A stretch of 64,000 nucleotides of DNA, taken from positions 1,240,001-1,304,000 of the forward strand of contig JARUPY010000090.1 in NCBI GenBank assembly GCA_029817715.1, in the 5' to 3' direction. Source of the stretch: Melastoma dodecandrum (taxonomy: Eukaryota; Streptophyta; Magnoliopsida; Myrtales; Melastomataceae). The notes beneath the pieces are model-generated. The model ran no database searches, was not told the origin of the DNA, and was given only the letters and a program-made list of their open reading frames with translations. The translations under genes were made by a program, and so were the position numbers. Shown one piece after another: positions 10,063 through 19,368 of this stretch (the first letter of the stretch is position 1; each line of letters opens with the position of its first letter).

Positions 10063-11670
10063 TTACGCCGCCTCGCCCACGTCGGCGGTATCGGCATCGC
10101 CGTCCTCGTCGGACTCGGCCTCGTCGGCCTTGGAGCGGCGCGGGCCCTTCTGCAGCTGGCCGTCGATCACCTTGAGCGCCTCGGTGTCGGTCAGCTTCTG
10201 CACCGCCGCGAGCTCGCGCGCCATCCGGTCGAGCGCCGCCTCGTAGAGCTGGCGCTCGGAGTACGACTGCTCGGGCTGCGCGTCGGAGCGGTAGAGGTCG
10301 CGCACGACCTCGGCGATCGCGACGAGGTCGCCGGAGTTGATCTTCGCCTCGTACTCCTGCGCGCGGCGCGACCACATCGTCCGCTTGACGCGGGCGCGGC
10401 CGGTCAGCGTGTCGAGCGCGCGCTTCATGATGGCGGTGTCGGCGAGCTTGCGCATGCCGACGCTCGCCGCCTTCGGCAGCGGCACCTTGAGGATCATCTT
10501 GTCCTTGATGAAGGACACGACGAACAGCTCCAGCTTGTAGCCGGCGACGACCTGCTCCTCGACGGCGACGATCTCGCCGACGCCATGCGCCGGATAGACG
10601 ATGTATTCGCCGGTCTTGAAGGTCGGCGCCTTGCCGGTCGGCTTCGGCTTGGCGGCGAAGGCCGCAGGCCGCGGCGGCATGGTGGGACGCACGGGTGCCA
10701 CGGCAGCCGGCGCTGGAGCCGGTGCCTGCGCGGCAGCCGGGGTCGCGGCAGGCGCCGCGCGCTCGTCGACGGTCTTCTTCGCGTTCTTGTCAGCCACCTC
10801 GGCAACACCTTTCACAGCATCGACACTGTCGGAAGCAGGCGCCGGCTTGGCAGCCGACGTCATCTTCTTGCGCGCCGCGACGAAGGCGGCGGCCGCATGA
10901 CGCGTCGCGCTCGACTTCACCGGGCTCGGCTTGGCGGCAGGCTTCGCGGCAGCCGCCGCTCCCGTCGCCGCCGGCTTGGCCGCGACAGGGGTGGTGTTCT
11001 TGGTCGCCGTTGCATCTGCGGCGTTCTTTTTCGTGGGCATCGTCGCCTTTCGTTCGGACATTGCGGCGGCCTCCGCGGCCGCCGTGTTGCTGGAAATCTT
11101 CTGCGCGGCCGGGGCGCCCTTGGGCGCCTTCGGCGTCGGCTTGGTGGTCGCCTCGGACGCCTTCGCGCCGGACTTCGACTTCGACGTCGGCTTGGCGACC
11201 GCCTCGCGGGGCGCGGCCGGCGTAGACTTCGCAGCCGGCTTGGCCTTCGCGGTCGTCGGCTTCGGCGCCGGCTTCGCGGTCGCCCGCGCCTTGGTGAAGG
11301 CCGAGCTTTTTGCCGCAGGGCGGCTCGCCGCCGTCCTGGCCGTCGTCGCCTTGGCCGCCCTCGGCTTGGAGCGGGCGGTGGAGGCCGCCGGACGCGCCGC
11401 GCTCGCGCGCTTGACCGACGCGGCGGGCTGCGCCGCTGTCCGCGCCGCCGCTCTTGACGCGGCAGCCGGCTTGGCGGTACGCCCAGTCACCGAGGCTGAT
11501 TTAGCCGCCTTGGCGGTCTTGGTCGCCGCGCTTCTTGCCGAATCAGCCGTGGCGGGGGCCCGTTTGCTCGTCGCGGCCTTCGCCGTCGCCGGCTTGGTCG
11601 TCGCCGGCTTAGACGCGGTGGCCTTGGCCACCTTGCGGTCCCGTGCGGCGGGCTTGGTTTTCGGCGACAT
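10063..11670 (-). CDS. carD: CarD-family RNA polymerase-binding regulator with H1-like tail
   Basis: Predicted 535 aa. The C-terminal ~170 residues are a standard CarD/CdnL module: an RNAP-interacting domain (FKTGEYIVYPAHGVGEIVAVEEQ) and a helical DNA-binding domain (RRAQEYEAKINSGDLVAIAEVVRDLYR). The N-terminal ~345 residues are low-complexity Lys/Ala/Pro/Thr sequence like eukaryotic histone H1 tails. The usual alphaproteobacterial protein is only ~160-200 aa. The ATG at 11668-11670 has AGGAG 8 bp upstream; a GTG at 11679 is too close to that site. CarD stabilises RNAP-promoter open complexes; the tail probably adds non-specific DNA binding (inference). Confidence 0.9.
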   Translation of the reverse strand: MSPKTKPAARDRKVAKATASKPATTKPATAKAATSKRAPATADSARSAATKTAKAAKSASVTGRTAKPAAASRAAARTAAQPAASVKRASAARPAASTARSKPRAAKATTARTAASRPAAKSSAFTKARATAKPAPKPTTAKAKPAAKSTPAAPREAVAKPTSKSKSGAKASEATTKPTPKAPKGAPAAQKISSNTAAAEAAAMSERKATMPTKKNAADATATKNTTPVAAKPAATGAAAAAKPAAKPSPVKSSATRHAAAAFVAARKKMTSAAKPAPASDSVDAVKGVAEVADKNAKKTVDERAAPAATPAAAQAPAPAPAAVAPVRPTMPPRPAAFAAKPKPTGKAPTFKTGEYIVYPAHGVGEIVAVEEQVVAGYKLELFVVSFIKDKMILKVPLPKAASVGMRKLADTAIMKRALDTLTGRARVKRTMWSRRAQEYEAKINSGDLVAIAEVVRDLYRSDAQPEQSYSERQLYEAALDRMARELAAVQKLTDTEALKVIDGQLQKGPRRSKADEAESDEDGDADTADVGEAA

Positions 11671-11914
11671 CGGCGCCACTCCTGAGATCGGACAACCAGC
11701 CGAGCTGCGTGATCGACGACGACGTGCCGGAGGGGGCAGGGGACGTGATGATCACGCCGGGTCCAGGCGGCGCCGTTTAGGGAAGTTCGACCGTTTACCT
11801 GCGCGGCTCGATCCCGCTTGACGGACACGTCGAGCAGGTGGGGGAGTGTTGCGGGATGTCGGTCATTAACTAACCGGTATCACACAATTGGCTGAAAATC
11901 AATGAATCCGGGCG

Positions 11915-11938
11915 TTTGCCCGCCAACGAGCGGGCAAA
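11915..11938. terminator. Inverted repeat in the carD-fdxA intergenic region
   Basis: A perfect 9-bp inverted repeat (TTTGCCCGC / GCGGGCAAA) with a 6-nt loop stands 50 bp past the fdxA stop in the 318-bp gap between fdxA and carD. It lacks a clear T-tract in either direction, so it is a weak terminator or a processing/operator site. The rest of the gap must hold the carD promoter; no confident -35/-10 pair was read. Confidence 0.45.
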
Positions 11939-11988
11939 TAGTTAATGCAAAGCGGCCGGAATACGCGAAATTGAAGCTGCGAGGCGGG

Positions 11989-12191
11989 TCAGTCGCCTTC
12001 GCCGGGGTTCGGCGAGAACAGCTCCAGCTTGCCCTCCTTGCCGTCCATTTCCTTCGCTTCCGGCAGCGGATCGCGCTTCTTCGTCAGGTTCGGCCAGCTC
12101 TTGGCCATATCGAGGTTGAGCTTCAGCCAGTCCTCGAGACCCTTCGACGTGTCGGGCTTGATCGCCTCGGCGGGGCATTCCGGCTCGCAGA

Positions 12192-12222
<31 letters not shown>

Positions 12223-12324
12223 GACGAGCATGTTCTCGCCTTCGTAGAAGCAGTCGACCGGGCACACCTCGACGCAGTCGGTGTACTTGCACTTGATGCA
12301 ATTCTCGACGACCACGTACGTCAT
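11989..12324 (-). CDS. fdxA: Seven-iron (3Fe-4S/4Fe-4S) ferredoxin FdxA
   Basis: A 111-aa soluble electron carrier. Two cysteine clusters are visible: [19 protein letters not shown] (3Fe-4S plus one ligand) and [16 protein letters not shown] (4Fe-4S), followed by the C-terminal extension typical of FdxA ([19 protein letters not shown]). The gene order S4 protein - fdxA - carD on one strand is a familiar Rhizobiales arrangement. Redox partner not evident. Confidence 0.97.
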
Positions 12325-12432
12325 GAGCTTTCCTTCCCGGCCGTAGCGGCCGGCTCCGCTTCCGTCTGATGGATTGAGGTTATCGGCTTGCTATTCGCTT
12401 CGTGCCCGCAAGGCAAGCGGACGCGAGGTCGC

Positions 12433-12717
12433 TCACGCGCAGCTGGGTTTTTGCTCGCTCAGGTCGCGGAACAGGAGACAGGCTTCCTTGAACGGGCCGC
12501 GTCGCTCGCCGAGCCCGACGATCTCGAGGACACGAACCTCCCGCTCGAGGGCGAGGGTCAGGACATCGCCGACGACGACGGACTTGGCGCCGGTTGCGGC
12601 CCGCTGGCCGTTGACGCGAACATGGCCGGCCTCGACGAGACGGGCGGCGAGGGTCCGGCTCTTCACGACGCGGGCAAACCAGATCCACTTGTCGAGCCGT
12701 TGCCTGTCGAGCTCCAT
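12433..12717 (-). CDS. S4-domain RNA-binding protein, HslR/Hsp15-like
   Basis: A 94-aa protein almost entirely made of an S4 RNA-binding fold: RLDKWIWFARVVKSRTLAARLVEAGHVRVNGQRA, then VVVGDVLTLALEREVRVLEI. The Hsp15 family binds 50S ribosomal subunits carrying stalled nascent chains. In related genomes it usually follows a helicase gene; here a CelD-like acetyltransferase is upstream with a 12-bp gap, and fdxA is downstream. Confidence 0.9.
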   Translation of the reverse strand: MELDRQRLDKWIWFARVVKSRTLAARLVEAGHVRVNGQRAATGAKSVVVGDVLTLALEREVRVLEIVGLGERRGPFKEACLLFRDLSEQKPSCA

Positions 12718-12729
12718 CCCGCCCGATGC

Positions 12730-14046
12730 CTATCCGCTTCGCTCCGAGCGCGTCCCGGCTCCCTTGCGGCCGCGGCGCAGGGCGCGCAGCGCGTGCCACA
12801 ACGCCTTGGCGCGGGCGCGCGCCGCGATGGCCGTCCGCTCGATGGCGTAAACGGTGCGGAAGGACGCCGGTTCGTCGGGGTGCAGGTCGATCATCACGTC
12901 GACCAGCGCCATGCGGTCCGGCCACAGGCGGTCGATCATCGGATGGTCGGGGGCGGCGCAGGAATCGGTCGTCGTCACGCCGGGATCGGCCAGCTGGACC
13001 TCGGTGAGCTCCAGGGCCAGCTGCACGCCCGGCGAGAGCGCGGCGAAGCGCTCGTCGAAGGCGGTCTTCCAGAAGTGGGCGCGGCCATGCGCGGTGATGA
13101 CGATGCCCATGGCTACGGGGCGCCCGTCGAGCTCGAGCGAATCGATGCGGCACTTGCCGTCCTCGGCCATCAGGCGGGTCATGCTGCGCGTGAAGGTCGC
13201 GAGGCCGGCGTCCTCGAGCAGGGCGTTGCCGTGCACACCCTTCCAGCTGTTGAACTCCAGCGCGAGAAAGCGCTCGGTCGCGTGCTTGATCTCGGCCGGG
13301 CTCGCGGCGGACCGGTACGTCCGGATGCCGTGATCGGCCAGCCGGCGCCGGAGCCGGCGCGATTCCTTCCGGCGTTTGGCCGATCGGAAGCTCGCGACGC
13401 CGGTCGAGGTCGTACCGTCGCGGGCATGGAGGCACGCGCGCCGGTGCTCGCCCAGCACGTGGGCCGCAGTGCCGAGCGTCTGCGCGACATACCGTTGATA
13501 GAACATGCCGTCGCGCGGCACGCGGCGGAGCCGCAGCGCCAGGCGCGTGTTGCCGGCAGCAAGCCAGTCCCGAAGCGTCGCCCAGGCGGCGTCGGCGAGA
13601 TCGCGATCGAGCAGCGGCTGGCCGAGGCAGATCTGCTCGTGCGCAAAACCGCGCGCGACGCGGTCGCCCGGCACGAGCCGCTGCGAGAGCGGAAGCAGCC
13701 CGACGAGCCGGCCGAACGAGGTCGTGTCGCTCTCCTGCCAGACGAGGACGAAGAGCGGGCGCTCGCCCGGCCCGATATGCTGGACCAGCGGCAACGCGAA
13801 GGCCGGGTCGAGAAAGATGTTGGGGTCGAGCGCGTTGGCGGCGAGCCGTGCCCAGGCGTCTTGGTAGCCAAGCAGCGTCCGCAGGTCCGCCTGCTCGATC
13901 GAGAGCCGCGCGGGCAGGGCTGCGCGCGACGGTTCGCGGTCCTGCGGCTCGAGCACGTCGGGCAGCGCAGGGTCTTCGTCGACGAGCCAGTGCCGTGATG
14001 CGTCCAAACGAGCCGCCTCTTCCGGCCGGGCGCTCCGATTTGACAC
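12730..14046 (-). CDS. GNAT family N-acetyltransferase, CelD/BcsL-like
   Basis: Predicted 438 aa. The C-terminal half has the Acetyltransf_6 (CelD-like/FemAB-like) pattern: FLALEFNSWKGVHGNALLED, CRIDSLELDGRPVAMGIVI, HFWKTAFDERFAALSPGVQLALELTEV. Proteins of this group act in polysaccharide or peptidoglycan-related acylation in alphaproteobacteria. No signal peptide, so cytoplasmic. It lies 12 bp upstream of the S4 gene. The family is clear; the acceptor is unknown. Confidence 0.82.
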   Translation of the reverse strand: MSNRSARPEEAARLDASRHWLVDEDPALPDVLEPQDREPSRAALPARLSIEQADLRTLLGYQDAWARLAANALDPNIFLDPAFALPLVQHIGPGERPLFVLVWQESDTTSFGRLVGLLPLSQRLVPGDRVARGFAHEQICLGQPLLDRDLADAAWATLRDWLAAGNTRLALRLRRVPRDGMFYQRYVAQTLGTAAHVLGEHRRACLHARDGTTSTGVASFRSAKRRKESRRLRRRLADHGIRTYRSAASPAEIKHATERFLALEFNSWKGVHGNALLEDAGLATFTRSMTRLMAEDGKCRIDSLELDGRPVAMGIVITAHGRAHFWKTAFDERFAALSPGVQLALELTEVQLADPGVTTTDSCAAPDHPMIDRLWPDRMALVDVMIDLHPDEPASFRTVYAIERTAIAARARAKALWHALRALRRGRKGAGTRSERSG

Positions 14047-14163
14047 AGAACACCCGCGGTTAACCCGGTCATCGGTTACGCCAACAAGAGGCAGGCCAAA
14101 CCTTGATGCGACTTTACGCGGCGGCAGAGAACGTCGAAGGCGGTGAACGGAACGTGACGTCCA

Positions 14164-15276
14164 TCACGCCAGCAGGCCGCCCGGCGTCGGGGCCAGCGGG
14201 TTCGGCGCCCCGGGATCGGCCCGATCCACGGCCGGCTCGCCGGCGGCTGCCGACCAGAGGCCGGCCACGAAGGCCGCGTCGAGATCCTGGACGATGAAGA
14301 CCATGCGCGTCGCATGATCGTCGTCCGGCCATGCGTCCAGCCGCTGGAGCGGGTGGACGACATGCTGGACCGCATGCACCACCGCCGGACGCGCGGCATC
14401 GTCGGCGAGCGCAACGAGCCCTTTGAAGCGCAACAGCCGTTCGCCGTGCGCGGATACGAGCAGATCGAGGAAGAGCGACAGAGCCGTCGGCGAGACCGGC
14501 CTCGGCCATCGCAGGCTGAAGGCGCGGATGCGCGAATCGTGGCGGTTCACATCATGGTGATGATCGTGCGCCTGCTCGAGCGCTTCCGCCGCGAGCCATG
14601 CCTTGGCATCGGCGCCGCGCGCGACCGGGTCGTACGAAGCGCCGCCGAGGAGATCGGCGACGCTTGCCGTCTCGGCGCGGAAGAGCGGCGCGCCGGGGTT
14701 GAGGCGGCGGAGTCGCGCTTCCAGCGGTGCGGTGTCGGCGGCGAGATCGGCCTTTGAGAGCACCAGCCGGTCGGCCATCGCGACCTGCTTGACCGCTTCC
14801 TGATGCGCATCGAGCGTGTGCATGCCAAGCACAGCATCGACGACCGTCACGACCGCCTGCAGCTTGAAGCGAAGCCGCAGGTAGGGATGCGTCATCACGG
14901 TATGCAGCACGGGAGCGGGGTCGGCGAGGCCGGTGGTCTCGATCAGCACGCGCTTGAACGGCGTCATGCGCCCGTTGTCGCGCGCCCGCAGCGCGTCCTC
15001 GAGGGTCGCGACGAGGTCGCCGCGGATCGAGCAGCAGAGGCAGCCCGACGTCATCACCAGCATGTCGCCGTCGACACGCTCGACGAGGTGGTGGTCGAGG
15101 CCGACCGAGCCGAATTCGTTGATCAGCACGAGCGTGTCGGCGAGCGCGGGGTCGCGCAGCAGGCGGTTGAGGAGGGTGGTCTTGCCGGCGCCGAGGAAGC
15201 CCGTCACGACGACGAGGTCGAACGGCGGCGGCGGCCGGCGCGCCTGACCCGGTGGCGAGGTCGCGTCAGCTGGCAT
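14164..15276 (-). CDS. COG0523 G3E GTPase, CobW/zinc-chaperone-like
   Basis: A 370-aa metallochaperone GTPase. P-loop VVTGFLGAGKTTLLNRLL near residue 25, metal-binding CxCC in TSGCLCCSIRGDL, NKxD equivalent LVLSKAD, and a CobW_C domain (RAFSLRWPRPVSPTALSLFLD). A His-rich linker (QAHDHHHDVNRHDS) provides extra metal ligands. Such proteins deliver Zn or Co to client enzymes. The adjacent upstream genes are Zn-independent PBP-type carboxypeptidases, so the client is not evident. It overlaps the carboxypeptidase stop by 11 bp, implying co-transcription. Confidence 0.92.
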   Translation of the reverse strand: MPADATSPPGQARRPPPPFDLVVVTGFLGAGKTTLLNRLLRDPALADTLVLINEFGSVGLDHHLVERVDGDMLVMTSGCLCCSIRGDLVATLEDALRARDNGRMTPFKRVLIETTGLADPAPVLHTVMTHPYLRLRFKLQAVVTVVDAVLGMHTLDAHQEAVKQVAMADRLVLSKADLAADTAPLEARLRRLNPGAPLFRAETASVADLLGGASYDPVARGADAKAWLAAEALEQAHDHHHDVNRHDSRIRAFSLRWPRPVSPTALSLFLDLLVSAHGERLLRFKGLVALADDAARPAVVHAVQHVVHPLQRLDAWPDDDHATRMVFIVQDLDAAFVAGLWSAAAGEPAVDRADPGAPNPLAPTPGGLLA

Positions 15277-16576
15277 CTGGCTTCTTCGCCTTCGCCGCGG
15301 CGGCGTGGGAGGGCGCCTTGGCTTTCTTGGCGCCGGCAGCGGCGGTGCGCTTGGCGGGATGCTTCCGGCCCAGCGCCTCGGCAGCCTCGGCGGTCATGGG
15401 CTTGGTCGTCGTGCCGAGCGGCGCGTGCGGGGCGCGCGGCTGCGCGACGACGCCGTGGTAGCCGGGCTCTGCGCCGACGTGCACCGGCACCGGGGTGAAG
15501 ACCGGCGCCGGGATCGCGGCGATACGCGCGACGACGCTGTTGCCCTGCTGCGGCGGCGCCGCCGCGCTGCCGGCGATGGCGCCCTCGATCGTCGTCGCCG
15601 GCGCGGCCGTGGTCGAGGCGGCGAGCGGCGCGTCGAGCCGCGCCAGGTCGGCCTCGAAGGGCGCGGTGACGGGGTCCTTGGCGCAGACCTGGTCGTGAAG
15701 GTCGGGCGGGGCGGCTTGCGACGCCGGCAGCGTCAGGACCGAGCCGTGCGGCTGGTCGATGCCGTCGAAGCCGCGGTCGAGCAGGTCGACGACCATCGCG
15801 TTGCGCAGGTCGGCCGTTGGGCCGCCGAGCACCACGACGATCAGCCGGCGGCCGTTGCGGAAGGCCGTGGCGACCAGGTTCCAGCCGGCGGCGCAGGTGA
15901 ACCCGGTCTTCATGCCGTCCATGCCGGGATAGCGGCCGAGCAGCGTGTTGGTGTTCGGAATGCGCTTCGAGCCGAGTTGCAGTTCGCCGATGTCGTAGAG
16001 GTTCGCGTCGTCGGGAAACGTCGTCAGCAGCGCCCGCGCCAGGATCGCGAGGTCGCGCGCCGACATATAATGGTCAGGTGCTGCGAGGCCGTTCGGGTTC
16101 CCGAAGTGCGAATCGCGCATCCCTAGCTGGGCCGCGGCGCGGTTCATGTCGCCTGCGAACGCCTCGACGGACCCGGACACGCCCTCGGCGATGGTGATCG
16201 CGATGTCGTTGGGCGATTCCACCATCAGCATCTTCAGGGCGTTGCCAAGCGTCACCTGCGTGCCGGTGGGAAAGCCCATGTGCGCCGGCGGCATCTTGTG
16301 CGCGCGCGCCGAGACGACGAGCGGCGTGTCGAAGGAAATCTTGTGGTCGCGCACGGCGGACAGCGCGACGTAGACGGTCATCAGCTTGGTCGTCGAGGCG
16401 GGAAACCAGTGCTGCGTCGCGTCCTGCGCGTAGAGGACCTCGCCGGTCGCATCGTCGATGGTGAGCGCGGGCGTCGCGCTCGCGGCCGTCGCCCCGATCA
16501 GCGAGCAGAGCAGGATGGCGAACCCCAGGCGTGCCAGTGGCACGAGGGCGTTCGCCACGACCTCAGTTGCCGTCAT
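15266..16576 (-). CDS. D-alanyl-D-alanine carboxypeptidase (S11), copy 1
   Basis: Predicted 436-aa periplasmic PBP-type enzyme trimming the terminal D-Ala of peptidoglycan stem peptides. The signal peptide is near residues 1-33, then SxxK in WFPASTTKLMTVY, SxN in MVESPNDIAITIAEG, and KTG in MDGMKTGFTCAAGW. A Pro/Ala-rich region leads to a Lys/Ala-rich basic tail (KRTAAAGAKKAKAPSH). It overlaps copy 2 (upstream) by 14 bp and the COG0523 gene (downstream) by 11 bp, so the three genes form one operon. Confidence 0.93.
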   Translation of the reverse strand: MTATEVVANALVPLARLGFAILLCSLIGATAASATPALTIDDATGEVLYAQDATQHWFPASTTKLMTVYVALSAVRDHKISFDTPLVVSARAHKMPPAHMGFPTGTQVTLGNALKMLMVESPNDIAITIAEGVSGSVEAFAGDMNRAAAQLGMRDSHFGNPNGLAAPDHYMSARDLAILARALLTTFPDDANLYDIGELQLGSKRIPNTNTLLGRYPGMDGMKTGFTCAAGWNLVATAFRNGRRLIVVVLGGPTADLRNAMVVDLLDRGFDGIDQPHGSVLTLPASQAAPPDLHDQVCAKDPVTAPFEADLARLDAPLAASTTAAPATTIEGAIAGSAAAPPQQGNSVVARIAAIPAPVFTPVPVHVGAEPGYHGVVAQPRAPHAPLGTTTKPMTAEAAEALGRKHPAKRTAAAGAKKAKAPSHAAAAKAKKPDAS

Positions 16577-18134
16577 CGGCCTTCGACTTGGCCCTGGCGA
16601 CCTTCTTCGATTCGGGCTTCTTCACCGCCGCCTTGTGCGCCGGCTCGGCCTTCTTGGCGACCGCCTTCTTGGCCTTGGCGGGCGCCGCCTGATGCCGCGC
16701 GGCGGCTTTGGCGTGCGGCTTGGCCGCCGCCGCGGGCTCGGTCGGCGCCTCGCCTTCGCTTCCGGCCAGCACTTTTGTCTTCGGCGCCTCCGCCGCAGCC
16801 TTCATCGTGACGCGGCCGCGATGCGGGACCCGCGCGAGCCGGCCGCGACGGCCCCGCAGAGGCAGGGCGGTGGGGTCGACCTTGAGCGGCGAGATGCCGA
16901 CGACGGGCTGGGTCGCCGGCGCGGCATAGGCCTCGGCGGTCACGGGCGGCGTGCCGCTGCCGATCGGCGTGTGCGCCTCACGCGCTTGCGCCACGACGCC
17001 GGTGTAGCCGGGGTCGGCGCCGATATGGACCGGCACGGGGTCGAAGATCGGCGTCGGCATCGTCGAGATGCGCTCCGCCATCGGGCCGGCCGCGCTCGCC
17101 GCGTTGGGGGCATTCGGGGCGGACGATCCGAACAGCATCGCGCTCGCCGGGTTGAGCGCCGAAAGCCCGATGCCGCTGCCGCCCGGCTGCAGCGGCTGGT
17201 CGAGCTGCTGCACCTCTGACTGGAACTGCGCGATCAGCCGCACGCGCTCGCCATGGCAGACGAGGTTGTGCATGTCCGGCGGCCCGCTGACCGTCGAGGC
17301 CGGCAGGGCGGTGATCGGTCCGGTCGGGCGATCGATGTTCGCGAAGGCGCGGTCGAACAGCGCGGCGATCTTCTGCGTCCGCGTCGGCACCGAAGGGGCG
17401 CCGAAGACGATGGCGACGATGCGACGGCCGTCGCGGAAGGCGCTGGCCACGCCGTTGAAGCCGGCCGCGCAGGTGAAGCCCGTCTTCATGCCGTCGACGC
17501 CGGGATAGCGCCCCAGCAGGTTGTTGTGGTTCGGGATCAGCTCGGCGCCGAGCGACAGTTCGCCGAGGTTGAAGAGACCGGCCTGGTCTGGGAACTCGGT
17601 GTAGAGGGCGCGCGCCAGCACCGCCATGTCGCGCGCCGACGAGTAATGATCGGACGCCGGCAGGCCGTTCGGATTGACGAAGTGGGACTCGTGCATGCCG
17701 AGCTGCGCGGCGGCGCGGTTCATGTCGTCGGCAAAGGCCTCGACCGATCCGGCGACGCCCTCGGCCACGGTGATCGCGATGTCGTTGGCCGAGCGCACCA
17801 TCAGCATCTTCAGCGCATTGTCGAGCGTCACCTGCGTGCCGACCGGGAAGCCCATCTTCGAGGGTGGCATCTTGTGGGCCCGGGCGGAGACGACAAGCGG
17901 CGTGTCCATCGCGATCTGATGATCGCGGACCGCCGACAGCGCGACATAGACGGTCATCAGCTTGGTGGTGGACGCCGGGAACCAGGGCTCCGTCGCGTCC
18001 TGCTGGTACAGGACGTCGCCCGTCGCGACGTCCATGCTGACCGCCGGCGTGGCCTCGGCCCGGCCGATGCCCAAGGCCACGAGGCAGACGATGAGCTGGG
18101 AGAGGAGCCGGCGAACGTCGCAAGGTCGGCGCAT
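16563..18134 (-). CDS. D-alanyl-D-alanine carboxypeptidase (S11), copy 2
   Basis: A 523-aa paralogue of the gene directly downstream. Signal peptide ~1-28 (LLSQLIVCLVALGIGRAEA), SxxK in WFPASTTKLMTVY, SxN-like SAN in MVRSANDIAITVAEG, KTG in MDGMKTGFTCAAG. The catalytic domains of the two copies are nearly collinear. This copy has a longer C-terminal region ending in a strongly basic Ala/Lys tail (AKAKKAVAKKAEPAHKAA). First gene of the operon. Tandem duplication with divergent tails suggests different localisation (inference). Confidence 0.93.
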   Translation of the reverse strand: MRRPCDVRRLLSQLIVCLVALGIGRAEATPAVSMDVATGDVLYQQDATEPWFPASTTKLMTVYVALSAVRDHQIAMDTPLVVSARAHKMPPSKMGFPVGTQVTLDNALKMLMVRSANDIAITVAEGVAGSVEAFADDMNRAAAQLGMHESHFVNPNGLPASDHYSSARDMAVLARALYTEFPDQAGLFNLGELSLGAELIPNHNNLLGRYPGVDGMKTGFTCAAGFNGVASAFRDGRRIVAIVFGAPSVPTRTQKIAALFDRAFANIDRPTGPITALPASTVSGPPDMHNLVCHGERVRLIAQFQSEVQQLDQPLQPGGSGIGLSALNPASAMLFGSSAPNAPNAASAAGPMAERISTMPTPIFDPVPVHIGADPGYTGVVAQAREAHTPIGSGTPPVTAEAYAAPATQPVVGISPLKVDPTALPLRGRRGRLARVPHRGRVTMKAAAEAPKTKVLAGSEGEAPTEPAAAAKPHAKAAARHQAAPAKAKKAVAKKAEPAHKAAVKKPESKKVARAKSKADDGN

Positions 18135-18277
18135 TAAACTTTTTCCAACGCTCTCATGACCCTAGCGAAGCGTATTTCGGCTGGGAAGGGGACGGCGACG
18201 GCTCTGGTTTGCCTGAGCTGGCGTGATCGCCGGGCTAAGCGGCGGTTTCAAGGCGCGCACGCTGCGCGCCAGGCGCG

Positions 18278-18577
18278 CTACTCGCCCGGCGCACGGGCCT
18301 CGATCGCCAGCGCATGCACGCCGTCCGGCGTCAGCTCGTCGGCGAGCAGGGTGTTGATCGCGCGATGGCGCTCGAGCCGGCTCTTGCCGCGGAAGCCTTC
18401 CGAGACCACCTTGATGCGGAAATGCGTCTCGCCGGTGCCCTGCGCGCTGCCGGCACGCGACACGACGTGGGCATGGCCGACGTGTCGCGCCGACTCATCG
18501 ATCACCTCAAGCGACGTCGGCGCCAAGGCGGCGGTGAGCGTGTGCCTGATCCGATCTGCGACGATACCTTCACTCAT
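18278..18577 (-). CDS. bolA: BolA family protein
   Basis: A 99-aa protein with the BolA class-II/KH-like fold: RHTLTAALAPTSLEVIDESARHVGH, the HFRIKVVSEGFRGKSRLERHRAIN core and the conserved invariant His. BolA proteins work with monothiol glutaredoxins in Fe-S and iron homeostasis. Placement next to a J-domain gene and cobS is a conserved Rhizobiales neighbourhood. It is divergent from the J-domain gene across 128 bp. Confidence 0.95.
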   Translation of the reverse strand: MSEGIVADRIRHTLTAALAPTSLEVIDESARHVGHAHVVSRAGSAQGTGETHFRIKVVSEGFRGKSRLERHRAINTLLADELTPDGVHALAIEARAPGE

Positions 18578-18705
18578 GCCTGATATCCTGTCTTCGGCCG
18601 GCGTGGTCTCGCGTCGACCATGCTACGCAGGCCGCGGCTCGCGACTGCGTGAACCTGTCGCCCACCGCTTGATGCCCGTCGAAACACGCCCATAATGCCC
18701 CGACC

Positions 18706-19317
18706 ATGAACCTGAATTCCCGAATTTTCGATCGAATAAGGACCGCCCGCGACACCCGGCCTGCACCGGCTGTCGAGGAGGTGCGCTGCAACTATCCCGG
18801 CTGCAGGGAAGCCGGAAGCTTTCGCGCGCCGCAAGGGCGCGATCGCGAAGGGCAGTTCTTCTGCTTCTGCCTCGAGCACGTGCGCGAGTACAATGCGTCT
18901 TACAACTACTTCAACGGCATGAGCGCGGACGACGTGTCGCACTACCAGCGCGACGCGCTGACCGGCCACCGTCCCACCTGGACGATGGGCTCCAACCGCA
19001 CCTCCAAGGGGTTTCGTGAGGAGGGCGACCGCGACGGAACGGCCGACCCGCTCGGCATGTTTCGTGCTGGCATGCAGGCGCGGTCCGGCGGGCGCACGCG
19101 CGAGCCGCCGAAGCCGCGCGTCGGGATCGCCGCCGCCAAGGCGCTCGACAAGCTCGGCCTCGACGAGACGGCCGGCGCGCCGACCGTCAAGGCGCGCTAC
19201 AAGGAGCTGGTCAAGCGGCTGCATCCGGACGCCAACGGCGGCGATCGCTCGAACGAAGACCGCCTGCGCGAGATCATCCGCGCATACAACTACCTGAAGT
19301 CCGTCAAGCTCGCATAA
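18706..19317 (+). CDS. J-domain (DnaJ-like) protein
   Basis: Predicted 203 aa. The J domain is C-terminal (residues ~143-203): KALDKLGLDETAGAP, YKELVKRLHPDANGG with the HPD motif, and EIIRAYNYLKS. The N-terminal half has a cysteine-containing segment (VRCNYPGCREAG, FFCFCLEHV) that may bind a metal. This C-terminal J architecture is conserved in alphaproteobacteria upstream of cobS. It would stimulate a DnaK; the client is unknown. Confidence 0.93.
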   Translation: MNLNSRIFDRIRTARDTRPAPAVEEVRCNYPGCREAGSFRAPQGRDREGQFFCFCLEHVREYNASYNYFNGMSADDVSHYQRDALTGHRPTWTMGSNRTSKGFREEGDRDGTADPLGMFRAGMQARSGGRTREPPKPRVGIAAAKALDKLGLDETAGAPTVKARYKELVKRLHPDANGGDRSNEDRLREIIRAYNYLKSVKLA

Positions 19318-19368
19318 GCGGCGCGCCTCCCCGGCCGGGAGTTCGGACGAGAGAAAGAAAGAAGGCTC

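Noticed and set aside
12388..13998. 536-aa plus-strand open frame
   Set aside because: Antisense to the S4 and CelD-like genes; no motif, shadow composition.
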